From NCBI GenBank assembly GCA_948144175.1, contig CANXME010002064.1:1-64000 (forward strand): a DNA stretch of 64,000 nt, given 5' to 3'. Below, piece after piece: positions 12,530 through 22,700 of the stretch. Made by a program: the position numbers and the translations under genes. The notes beneath the pieces are model-generated. The model was not told where the DNA came from. It worked only from the letters and a program-made list of their open reading frames with translations, and made no database searches. Origin of the DNA: Closterium sp. NIES-65 (lineage: Eukaryota; Streptophyta; Zygnematophyceae; Desmidiales; Closteriaceae). The first letter of the stretch is position 1. Each line of letters starts with the position of its first letter.

Positions 12530-13200
12530 CAGCTGCTCGGCGGCTCGGCGGCAGAGCGGCTCGGCGGCAGGGCGGCTCGGCGGCAGGGCGGCTCGGCGGC
12601 AGGGCGGCTCGGCTTCCGGGCGGCTCGGCGGCAGGGCGGCTCGGCGGCAGGGCAGCTCGGCGGCTGGGCGGCTCGGCTTCCGGGCGGCTCGGTGGCAGGG
12701 CGGCTCGGCGGCAGGGCGGCTCGGCTTCCTGGCGGCTCGGCGGCAGGGCGGCTCTCGTGCAGGGCGGCGCGGCGGCGCTCTCGTTTAGGTATGGCGGCGG
12801 GTGAGCCGCAGTTAGGGCGGCGGGTGCGCCGCAGGTAGGTCGGCGGGTGGCCGCAGGTAGGGCGGCGGGTGCGCCACAGGTAGGTTGGCGGGTGGCCGCA
12901 GGTAGGGCGGCGGGTGCGCCACAGGTAGGTCGGCGGGTGGCCGCAGGTAGGGCGGCGGGTAGGGCCGCAGGTAGGTCGGCGGAGGGCCGTAGGTAAGGGC
13001 GGCGACGGGCCGTAGGTAAGGGCGGCGACGTGCCGTAGGTAAGGGCGGCGACGGGCCGTAGGTAGGGCGGCGACGGGCCGTAGGTAAGGGCGGCGACGGG
13101 CCGGGAAAAAGGCGGCGCGCCGCAGCCGCTAGGGCGGCTCGACGCGACCGTAAGGGCGGCGCGACGGGCCGCTAGGTGCGACTCGACGGGCTGCTAAAAA
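12530..13200 (-). repeat. GC-rich minisatellite leader of copia B
   Basis: Two repeat types. About 12530-12765 has a 16-bp unit with GCGGCTCGGCGGCAGG as its clearest copy. About 12800-13110 has a compound unit alternating GTAGGTCGGCGGGTGGCCGC and GTAGGGCGGCGGGTGCGCC-like pieces. A run of 13 A (T on the element strand) and a GC-rich hairpin (about 13196-13235) separate it from the primer site. Confidence 0.85.
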
Positions 13201-13265
13201 AAAAAAAGGCACGCGCGACTCGAGGCGCGCTTCGGTGGGCCCAAGGAACAGTCCCTAGGAGGGGA

Positions 13266-13280
13266 CCTGCTCTGATTCCA
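13266..13280 (-). other. Primer binding site of copia B
   Basis: On the element strand TGGAATCAGAGCAGG directly follows the LTR. It matches the initiator-Met-tRNA-type site and is identical to that of element E. Confidence 0.8.
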
Positions 13281-13412
13281 TGTGATAATGAGAACGAGAA
13301 TGCATCAACTATGAATGAAGTGGGTACATATAGGAAACTCTTAATGGGTTGTACCCCCTATGGGATACCCCACTATAGCCTACACAACAGTATAAGCTAT
13401 AATGTTATGACA
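13281..13412 (-). repeat. 5' LTR of copia B
   Basis: 132 bp, TGTGATAATG ... TATGACA on the plus strand. It is followed by CTGTA (target duplication, one mismatch to CAGTA on the other side). Confidence 0.9.
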
Positions 13413-13615
13413 CTGTATTCTGACATAGTTTCAGAGCAGGTCCTGTCCCAGGACCGTTATTTTTATGGCCCACCGTATAGTTCGCTGCCCGTAGCGTGTT
13501 ACCCTGCCCGTAGCGTCGCCCTGCTGATCGCGCGCCGCCCTGCCTGCCATCGCACTGCCCTGCTAGCGTTGTGCTGCCCTGCCTTGCCCGCGCGTCGCCC
13601 TGCAGGCCGCTGTGA
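13413..13615 (+). mobile_element. Older copia: end of LTR, primer site and leader remnant
   Basis: Continuation of the LTR that begins at 6516. Target-site copy 13413-13417, last 8 LTR bases 13418-13425, then a worn primer site TAGTTTCAGAGCAGG (13426-13440). A short GC-rich leader with GCCCGTAGCG and CGCCCTGC repeats runs to about 13612. It then abuts a copia fragment in the opposite orientation. No gag or pol of this element is recognisable. Confidence 0.7.
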
Positions 13616-14127
13616 AGATACCAGCGGTGTTGGCTATTAAGGCCTAGTGTACAGCGTGTGCCTAGCTGCATTGTTGTAGCTCACGTAGCAAAAAGTACTG
13701 TAGCTGGATGTGCTTTGCTCTGGAATCTAGTCTAGGCTCCTAATACACAAGGATCATGGCCCTACTATCAGTGAACATGACCGGTGCAGAGCTTAATACC
13801 TCACAGAAGTTAGTGAGCAAGAATGCCAGCTAGCAGCGCTACTTAGCACCCATAGCACCAGCGTAAATCTCTGCCTCACAAATGGGATGTGCCACCAACG
13901 ACAAGAGAGTGGACCTCCACGAGAAAACTACACCGCCAAGAATAAAGCGGTAACCCTGGCAGACCTGAGAGTTTTGATGTCGTCTACCCATAACTCTTCA
14001 GTGTATCCCGTGAGTACAACGGACTGTCAACCGACTAGTGCTCAGGTCGGTGTCACCGAGTCCCAACAAAGCAAGCAAGGATGCTGAGGGGATATGCAAA
14101 AATGGATGAGGGTATGTCATAAGGTAC
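13616..14127 (-). mobile_element. Decayed copia RNase H fragment
   Basis: The minus strand is alignable by eye with the RNase H end of element B (7071 to about 7620). Examples are GAAGATACCAGCGGTGTTGGC against GAAGACATCAGCAGTGTTGGC, and the shared CTGCCTCACAA. It is heavily diverged with no long frame. It ends where the LTR of copia C begins, so C inserted into or beside it. This is probably the oldest copia layer in the window. Confidence 0.7.
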
Positions 14128-14248
14128 TGTCAGAACCATATTGTAGGCTGTAGTGGGGCACTCCTTATGGGGTACAGTATTGTTAGGTTTTGCCTATACA
14201 AACCTTGTACTGCCCTGTTTCTAGTCATTCCTCATTCTTATTCTCACA
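14128..14248 (+). repeat. 5' LTR of copia C
   Basis: 121 bp, TGTCAGAACC ... TTCTCACA, with the shared core GGCTGTAGTGGGG and GGGGTACAG. The primer site follows at 14249. Outer flank GGTAC is the expected target copy, with no right-hand partner in view. Confidence 0.85.
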
Positions 14249-14329
14249 TGGTATCTAAGCAGAATCGTTCCTAGGGCCCACCGAACGTTAAGCCCTGCCC
14301 TAACTGAATTTGTTTTTTAGCTGCCCCTG

Positions 14330-14653
14330 CAGGCGCTCTACCCTTGCAGCACGCGTGCTGCCCGTGCGACCGTGCTGCCCCTGCAGCCGTGCCTGCCCCT
14401 GCAGCCCGTGGGCGCTGCCCCTACAGCCGTGCCTGCCCCTGCAGCCCGTGGGCGCTGCCTCTGCAGCCCGCGCGCCGCCCTGTCGAGCCGCGTGTCACCC
14501 GTGTAGCTCGTGGGAGCTGCCTCTGCAGCCCGCCTCCCGAGCCGCGCGTAGCCCTTGCAGCCCGTGAGCACTGCCCCTGCGACCCGTGCGCCGCCCTGCC
14601 AAACCGCGCGTCGCTCCTGCTCGTCACGACGCCCCTGTGGGAACCGCGCGGCC

Positions 14654-14686
<33 letters not shown>

Positions 14687-15600
14687 TGCTCGTGGCGGCG
14701 CCCCCTGGACGCCGCCCCTACTCATCGCGGCGCCCCCGGGGCGTCGCCCTTACTCGTCGCGGCGCCCCCTGATCGTCGCCCCTGCGTGTCGCGGCGCCCC
14801 CTGGCTGTCGTCTCTGCTCGTAGCGGCGCCCCCGAGGCGTCGCCCTTACTCGTCGCGGCGCCCACTGGGCGCCGTCTCTGCTCGTCGCGACGCCCCCGGG
14901 GCGTCGCCCTTACTCGTCGCGGCGCCCACTGGGCACCGTCTCTGCTTGTCGCGGCACCCCCTGGGTGCCGTCCCTGCTCGTCGCGGAGCCCCCCCCCCCC
15001 CCCTGGAGCAATCGCGGCTCCGCCCTGCAGCAGCTGCCGCGGAGCCCCCTGCAGCAGTCGCGGCCCCGCCCTGCAGCAGCTGCCGCGGAGCCCCCTGCCA
15101 CTGTCGTGGCCCCGCCCTGCAGCAGCTGCCGCGGAGCCCCCTGCAGCAGTCGCAGCCCTGCCCTGCAGCTGCTGCCGCGGAGCCCCCTGCCGCAGTCGCG
15201 GCCCCGCCCTGCAGCAGCTGCCGCAGAGCCCCCTGCCGCAGTCACTTCCCCGCCCTGTAGCAGCTGCCGCCGAGCCCCCTGCCGCTGTCGCGGCCCCGCC
15301 TTGCAGCTGTCGCGGCCCCGCCGTCGCCGCCGTCGGCCCTTCCCGCCACTGGTGAGCACCTGCCCTACCCGCGCTTCCCACGTGCCTGCCTTACTAGCGC
15401 GCTGCCGCACCGGCCTGCCTGCCTGCCGCCCCTGCCTGCCAGCCGAGCCGCACCGCCCAGCTGAGTCGCGCTGCTCAGCCACGCCGAGCCGCTCCGCCGA
15501 GCCGCGTCATGCTGCCGAGCTGTGCAGCCCTGCTCTACTGAGCCGCACTGCCCTGCCCGCGCTGCTACTGCTGCTGCTGCTGTTCCTGCTGTTACTACTG
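14330..15600 (+). repeat. Compound tandem repeats in copia C leader
   Basis: Several repeat families follow one another. About 14370-14600 has CCCCTGCAGCCCGTG-type units. 14655-14686 is an uninterrupted run of 32 C. About 14690-14985 has roughly 30-bp TACTCGTCGCGGCGCCCC units. About 15000-15330 has a roughly 45-bp unit containing CAGCAGCTGCCGCGGAGCC. All strands and composition match the leader position seen in the other copia copies, so the long plus and minus frames here are composition artefacts. Confidence 0.8.
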
Positions 15601-18600
15601 CTTCAACTGCTACTGCTGCAACTGGCGGTGGCCAGATGCAGCTCCAGCGACGTCCGCGTGAGTCCCTCACGCCCCAGCAGTTTCGTGAGTGGTACACTAG
15701 TTGGGGTTGTCGGGGTGGCCGTGGTGGGAGTCGCCTTGGAGCGGGTCGTTCGGGAGCTTCTTGTAGTGGCCAGGTGCAGCTGCAACGACGTCCGCGCGAG
15801 ATCCTTTCGCCCCAGCAGCTTCGTGAGTGGTACGCTAGTTGGGGTTGTAGGGGTGGCCGTGGTGGGAGTCGCCCTGGCGCGGGTCGTTCGGGAGCTTCTT
15901 GTAGTGACCAGGTGCAGCTGCAGCGGCGTCCGCGCGCAACCCTTTCGCCCCAGCAGCTTCATGAGTGGTACGCTCAGAGTAGGGGGTCACGGAGTACTGC
16001 TCGCTGCCCGTACGTCATTCACACTGGTGCTCGAGCTGGTCAGCCTTGCGGGACGGTTGGTCACACAGAGTCCCGCTGCTTCTCCTGTCTGAGCGACGCC
16101 TGGCGTACAGGGTTTGGCGACAATGCTGAGCTCCCCTCCTTGCTGGAGCTGCTTCGGCGGAGGGTAGATATCTTTGCTCTTAACTATGATGCTATCCTCA
16201 CTGCCATGTATGCATTGCCTACTAGTGCTGAGGGTGCCTGTTAACTGTGTGTGCCGCCTGACCCATGTATAGAGTCTGCTACTCTAGGTGCTGGTGAGGC
16301 TGCTGCTCTAGGTGCTGGCGTGTCTCCTACTCCAGGTGCTGGTGAGGCTGCTGCTCTAGGCGCTAGTGAGTCCACTGCTCCAGGTGCTGGTGAGTTTGCT
16401 CTCTCTGGTACTGCGCCTGATGCGGCCTTGCACACTTTCACCCTTGACTTGGGTGCTTCCCGCTCCTTCTTTTGCGACTGCACCACACTTTCGCCCCTCA
16501 GCCGGCCAGTGGCAGTCTCTCTGGCTGACCCCTCTGGGGGTCCGGTCCGTGCACACTCCTCCACGGTTCTGCCGTGTCCGGCGGTCCCATCTGGCTCTCT
16601 GTCTGGCCTCCACCTCCCCTCGTTCTCCACGAACTTGGTGAGTGGAGCTGACCTTTAGGATGCGTGGGTTGACCAGTTCACTCCTGGAGGTCAGCGGGTG
16701 ACCCACTGTTCGTGTAGTCGGACGGGCCGGCACCTGGCCACGTTCACCCGTCAGCCTGGGCTGAGCCTGTACACCCTGAATACAGTGTCTCCTCCGGTTG
16801 CTGAGTCTGGTCAGGAGGGTAAGGTCACTGAGGTGCTGATCGACTGGATCCGCGTAGCCCGTCGCCAGCTCAGCGAGAGTTTCGGCTCGGACCTTCCTGT
16901 TCTACGTCTGCACTCCGACAGAGGTGGAGAGTTTTCCTCGACCTTCTGCGAGCCTTCTGTCGTGCGGAGGGCATCCGCTAGACGTTCACGCTTCCGGCCT
17001 CTCCACAGCAAAATGGGATTGTTGAGCGCCGCATTGGCATGGTCATGGACGTCGCTCGTACGTCCATGATCCATGCGGCTGCTCCCCATTTTCTGTGGCT
17101 GTTCGTGGTTCAGTACGCGGCGCATTAGATCAACCTCCAGCCTCAGGTCTCCATGCCAGAGACCACACCTACTCTGCGGTGGACGGGGAAGGTTGGCGAT
17201 GCGTCTGCGTTCCGTGTCTGGGGATCTCGAGCTTTCGTCCACGACTTGTCTGCGGACAAGCTGTCCTCCCGTGCTGTTCCCTGCGTCTTCCTTGGCTTCC
17301 CCCCTGACGCGCCTGGTTGGCAGTTTTACCACCCCACCTCGCGCCGTGTTCTGTCCTCTCAGGACGTCACGTTTGATGAGTCGGTTCTTTACTACCGTCT
17401 CTTCCCCTACCGCACTGCCCCCCTCCCCCCCCCCCCCGCCGCTCTTCCTTGCGCCAGGTCCCCCCCCGGTAGACCCCCTCCCCCCTCAGGGTCCTGCCCC
17501 CTCAGGTGTGTCCCAGGTAGACGCAGTCGAGCCTGTCGAGGTAGCTGTTGACTCTGGTGCTTCTAGGGGTGCTGAGCCTGCGGGTGTCGGGTCTAGGGGT
17601 GCTGAACCTTGGGGTGCGGAGCCTGCGGGTGTTGAGCCTGGGGTTGCTGAGACTGGGGGTGCTGAGCCCGGGGTTGCTGAGTCTGGGGGTGCGGAGCCTG
17701 AGGGTGCTGAGCCTGCGCGTGTGGAGTCTGGAGGTGCTGAGCCTGGCGATCCTTCGGGTGCTTCGTCCCGTCGGGAGCCACTCTCTCCACCGCAGCTGCG
17801 CGAGTGGTTTGCTTGGCGCTGGAGCCGTGCTGCTAGAGCTGGTGGTGCTACGGGCGCTGGAGGTCCTGCTGCTGCTGGAGCTGCTGGGGGTTCTGGAGCC
17901 AAGGGTCCCGGAGGTGCTCGTACTGGAGGTACTGGAGCTGCTGGGCCTGATGGTGCTGCAGGAGCTGGAGCTGCTTGCGGTGCTGGAGCTGGCGGTGTTG
18001 CTGGAGCAGGTGCTGCTGGAGGTACTGGAGCTGGATCTGCTGGAGCTGCTGGGTCTTCTGGTGGCCCTGCTGGAGCTAGAGCTGCTGGGGTGCTGGAGCT
18101 GGAGGTGCTGCTGGAGCCGGTGCTCCTGTGGGTGCTGGAGTTGGCGCTACTGGAGCAGCTGGAGGTGCTGCTGGAGCTGGTGGTGCTGCTGGAGTTGGAG
18201 CTCCCGCTGGGGGTGCTGGTGCTGTCCGTGCTGGTTCTGGAGGCGCTGCGCGGCCGCGGCTGTACTACGTTCCACTCCTTCAGCAAGTTCTTGGTCTTCC
18301 GCCTTCTTCTGGTCCTGCTCCTTCCTTAGAGTGTCCACCACCTATCCAGTCGCAGTCCCAGTTGCAGCCCGCCTCCCCACTGCCTGCTCCTTCTCCTTAC
18401 ACTGGTGCGACTGGAGGTCTTGATGAGCGTCGTGAGCCTGCGTCTCGTCCTGCGTTGCCTGTTCGTGCTGCTAGCATTAGTCGTTGTGGTTCGTGTCGGT
18501 GTCCTCCTCCTGTCCCTGGCACGCACTGGATGGCTCTGCGCCCATCCACTGCTCCGTAGCGTGTCCCTCTGCCGTCTCCTCGTGCGTCCTCTCTTCCTGC

Positions 18601-19363
18601 CCTTTCTGACCCGGAGTCTGACTCCCTTCGTGCTGCTAGTCTTGCTGTCACGCATCTCCTGGCCACTGTTGTCACTGACCCTTCCTTTGAGTCCACTGCT
18701 GCGTCTGCCTTAGTTGCTGAGCTTGTCGACTTTGCTGCTCACTGTCGCCTAGACTACGTCGCAAGTCTTCTTTCTGAGTCTGAGTCTGTCTGTCCTCCGT
18801 CCGTCGAGGGTGAGTGTGCTCTTGGCACGGACGTCCTTGAGGACAGGCAGGAGGACTTTGAGTGCTTTGCAGCCGCTGTACCTCATCTCGTGTCAATGCT
18901 GATTGCACCTGAGGGAGACCCAGATGCACCAGACATCCCGACCCCGCGCTCTTATGCACAGGTGATAGAGATTCCCTACTCCTCTCAGTGGCAGTCAGCC
19001 ATGGACGCAGAGATGGCATCCTGGAAGTCCATAGGCACCTACGTCGACGAGGTTCCCCCTCCTGGGGCGAACATCGTCAGTGGCATGTGGGTTTTCAGGG
19101 TGAAGCGGCCGCCGGGTTCTCCGCCTGTCTTCAAGGCGCGTTACGTTGCTTGAGGCTTCAGTCAGCGACAGGGAGTTGAATTCTTCTACACCTTCTCCCC
19201 GACCCCGAAGATGACCACTCTTCGGGTTCTGCTGCACGCTGCTCAGTGTGACTACGAGCTTCACTCTCTTGAATTCAGCACTGCTTTCCTACAGGGCAGC
19301 CTGCACGAGGAGATCTGGCTGCGCCGCCCACCTGGCTTCACTGGGTCGTTTCCTCCTGGTACC
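15522..19363 (+). pseudogene. Copia gag-pol remnant (element C)
   Basis: Gag C-terminal part is open at 15522-16244. It contains three tandem copies of a 138-bp segment carrying the PQQLREWY-type motif, then a zinc knuckle C-x13-C-x4-H-x4-C. Protease, GAG-pre-integrase, integrase, linker with repeated Gly-Ala-Glu-Pro-like units (about 17560-17760), and the first part of reverse transcriptase follow. Broken in several places and cut short by element D. Confidence 0.8.
15628..16000 (+). repeat. Triplicated 138-bp segment in copia C gag
   Basis: Copies start at 15628, 15766 and 15904, each with GTGGCCAG or GTGACCAG. The 138-bp period is 46 codons, so the frame is kept. Each copy encodes QLQRRPR ... 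PQQ(F/L) ... EWY, followed by a Gly/Arg-rich run. The third copy is incomplete. Confidence 0.85.
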
Positions 19364-19495
19364 TGTTGGAATCACTGAACAGGAATGAATGAACTAGCAG
19401 TGAAATGAGTACAAGTACCTAACCCTAGAATTGTGTACCCCCTATAGGCTAACCCACTGTAGCCTAAACTAACACAACATATATAATGTTTGACA
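19364..19495 (-). repeat. 3' LTR of copia D
   Basis: 132 bp, TGTTGGAATC ... TTTGACA on the plus strand, with the shared copia LTR core but clearly diverged. The polypurine hairpin CCCCCA ... TGGGGG follows at 19498-19518. Confidence 0.85.
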
Positions 19496-19728
19496 CACCC
19501 CCATAGGCAAAGTGGGGGAGAACTAGGGGTCACAAGACCAGTCAAGGCAAAGCAAGGCAAAACAAGCTCAGGGTGGATCTCAAGGATACCACACAAATTC
19601 CGAGCACAAGCAAGTGGTCACAAGACCAGTTCACATGCAGGTTTATAATAGAGCAAAAGGTAGAATGATTACAACCTAACAAGAGTAAACATGCAGGTAT
19701 CTATATAGAGATCACAGTACAAACAGAC

Positions 19729-22700
19729 TCAAGAAGTAAGCAAGTGAGGTCCAGTAGGCACAAGGCCTAGAAGAGTGCAAAAGCGCTGATGGTCACAAGG
19801 CTGAAGCGCCTTGGTGAACACATCAGCAGTCTTGGCCTCAGAGGCCACGTAACGCAGGCGAAGCTGACCACGCTGCTGCAGCTCTCGAGCAAGGAAGTAA
19901 CGCAGAGCAATGTGCTTCGTTCTGTGCTCCAGTCTGTGCTCCTCACACAAGGCAATGGCTGCCTTGTTGTCGACGTACAGCACTGGAGGAGAACGAGGCT
20001 GCTCTCCAAGGTCGGTCAGCAAGTAGGTGAGCCAGCGTAGCTCCTGGGCCGCCATGGCTGTGGCGTAGATCTCAGCCTCACAACTGGAGCTGAGAACAGA
20101 AGAAGAGCGAGTAGAACGCCAAGAAACAGAACCAGAGCCAAAACTGAAGGAGTAACCCTGAGACGACCGCTGAGTAGCCTGGTCGTCTGCCCAAGAAGCG
20201 TCTGAGTGCCCAGTGAGAACAACTGGGACTCGCCCTCCAAGCACTAGCCCCATGCCCGACGTACTGCACAAGTAGCGCAACACCCTCTTAGCTGCATCCA
20301 TGTGCTCCTTCCGGTGACGGCCGGGAGCGACATAGCAAGAATGCTGAGAGGGTATGCAAGGTCTGGTCGAGTGCAGGTCATCAGGTACATGAGGCAACCC
20401 ACAAGCTCTGGATACGGACCATCGACTCTACGGACTCATCCGAATGCAGAGCTGAGAGCGAGTGACTGGTAGGCAGAGGAGTGGGCTGAGGCGAGGAGTA
20501 CGTGAAGCGGAAGCGCTGAAGGACCTGCTGCACCATGTGTGACTGAGTCAAGGTGATGGTGCGACGTGCTCTGTCCCGGGTGATCCGCAAGCCAAGATAG
20601 CTTGTCAGTTCACCCAGGTCTGTGCACGTGTGTCTCTTCTGCAGCTCCGACTTCACGTGGGCGAGTGCCACAGTGTCAGCAGTAGCAAAGACCAAATCGT
20701 CGACGTACACAAGGACGTAGAACGGCGGCAGTGAGGTGTCGGTGCGTAGAAACAGCGACGGGTCAGCAGTAGAAGGCGCGAACCCAAGAGCCGCAAGCGT
20801 AGTCCTCAGTGTGTCGTGCCAGTCACGAGGCGCCTGGCGGAGACTGTAGACTGGCCGTCGGAGGCTCCACTGGGTACCAGGAGGGAACGACCCAGTGAAG
20901 CCAGGTGGACGGCGCAGCCAGATCTCCTCGTGCAGGCTGCCCTACAGGAAAGCAGAGCTGAAGTCAAGCGAGTGGAGCTCGTAGTCACGCTGAGCGGCGA
21001 CGTGCAGCAGAACCCGAAGAGTGGTCATCTTCGGGGTCGGGGAGAAGGTCTGGAAGAAGTCAACTCCCTCTCGCTGACTGAAGCCTCGTGCAACGTAACG
21101 CGCCTTGAAGACAGGCGGAGAGCCCGGCGGCCGCTTCACCCTGAAAATCCACATGCCACTGACGATGTTCGCCCCAGGTGGGGGAACCTCGTCGACGTAG
21201 GTGCCTGTGGACTTCCAGGAAGCCATCTCTGTGTCCATGGCTGACTGCCACTGAGAGGAGTAGGGACCGGCCATCGCTTCTGCGTAAGAGCGTGGGGTCG
21301 GGATGTCTGGTGCATCCGGGTCTCCCTCAGGGGCAACAAGCATGGACACGAGATGGGGCAAAGCGGCAGCAAAGCACTCAAACTCCTCCTGCCTGTCCTC
21401 AAGGACGTCAGTGCCAAGAGCACACTCACCCCCGACGGACGGAGGACAGACAGACTCAGACTCAGCAACTAGGCTAGCAGCGTAGTCTAGACGACAGCGA
21501 GCAGCAAAGTCGACAAGCTCAGCAACTAAGGCAGACGCAGCAGCAGACTCAAAGGAAGGGTCAGTGACAACTGTAGCCAGGAGACGCGTGACAGTAGGAC
21601 TGGTAGCACGAAGAGAGTCTGACCCAGGGTCAGCAAGAGCAGGAAGAGAGGAAGCAGGAGGAGACGGCAGTGGGACACGCTGTGGAGCAGTGGACGGACG
21701 AAGCGCCATCCGGTGAGTGCCTGGGAGAGCAGGAAGACGCTGACGCTGGACTCGACTACTAGAGAGAGCAGTGCGGACAGGCGACTCAGGACGAGACTCA
21801 GGCGACGCAGGACGAGACGCAGGCTCACGCCGCTCAGTAAGACCTCCAGTCGGACCAGTGTAAAGAGCAGGACCAGGGAGAGAGGAGGCAGACGGTAGCT
21901 GCGACTGCAGCTGGACAGGCGGAGGACACGCTAAGGAGGGAGGAGGAAAAGGAGGAGGAAGCTGACCAAGAACCTGCTGAAGGAGCGGAACAAAGTACGG
22001 CCGAGACCGAGCAGCGACACCAGAGCCAGCAGGGACACCCGCACCAGGGTCCGCAGCACCAGCAGCAGCTCCAGCGCCCACGTCCTCAGCACCAGCGGCA
22101 TCTCCAACGCCCGGGTCCGCAGCACCAGCGGCAGCTCCAACGCCTGGGTCCTCAGCACCAGCAGCAGCTCCAACGCCCGGGTCCTCATCACCAGCAGCGG
22201 CTCCAACGCCCGGGTCCTCAGCACCAGCAGCGGCTCCAACGCCCGGGTCCTCAGCACTAGCAGCAGCTCCAACGCCCGGGTCCTCAGCACCAGCAGCAGC
22301 TCCAACGCCCGGGTCCTCAGCACCAGCAGCGGCTCCAACGCCCGGGTCCTCAGCACCAGTAGCAGCTCCAACGCCCGGGTCCTCAGCACCAGCAGCAGCT
22401 CCAACAGCAGCGGGGTCCGTAACACGAGGCACGCCACTCCGAAGAGTGCAGTGCCGCTCGTACCACTCACGGATCCGCTCGCGGGAGGGGAGCTCCCGAA
22501 CGGGAGAAGAAGCACTAGCACCAGTCCCAGTAGTACGTCCGGCTCGAGCGGTACCTCTCCGGAGGCTGCAGTACTCTAAGTACCACGCACGCAGCTGCTC
22601 CGAGGAGAGGGCTCCTCCAGGTGCAGGACTCCCAGGCCTAGTACCTCCAGACTCAGAACCCCCAGACTCCGGACTCCGCAGCTCAGCACCACGAGGCTCC

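Larger units (their letters stand above)
6639..13412 (-). mobile_element. Ty1/copia element B, near full length, broken
   Basis: A 6774-bp minus-strand copia element with both LTRs (6639-6770 and 13281-13412, 132 bp each). The flanking 5-bp target duplication is CAGTA/CTGTA, with one mismatch. The LTRs differ at 4 of 132 positions (about 3%), so it is clearly older than E and F. Parts in element order are 5' LTR, primer site 13266-13280, GC-rich leader (about 12530-13200), gag-pol (12434 down to 6983), polypurine tract hairpin and 3' LTR. The coding region has roughly three or four breaks. It lies inside the LTR of an older copia. Confidence 0.93.
14128..19363 (+). mobile_element. Ty1/copia element C, partial, decayed
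   Basis: Plus-strand copia with 5' LTR 14128-14248, primer site TGGTATCTAAGCAG, a long GC-rich leader (about 14285-15600) and gag-pol remains (about 15522-19363). It stops abruptly inside the reverse transcriptase region where the LTR of copia D begins. The remaining RT, RNase H and 3' LTR are not found on the far side of D. The coding region has several breaks (about five or more). The N-terminal Gag domain is not recognisable. Confidence 0.85.

Noticed and set aside
13887-14087. Short plus-strand frame of 66 codons
   Set aside because: Lies within the decayed minus-strand copia RNase H fragment, with no independent support.
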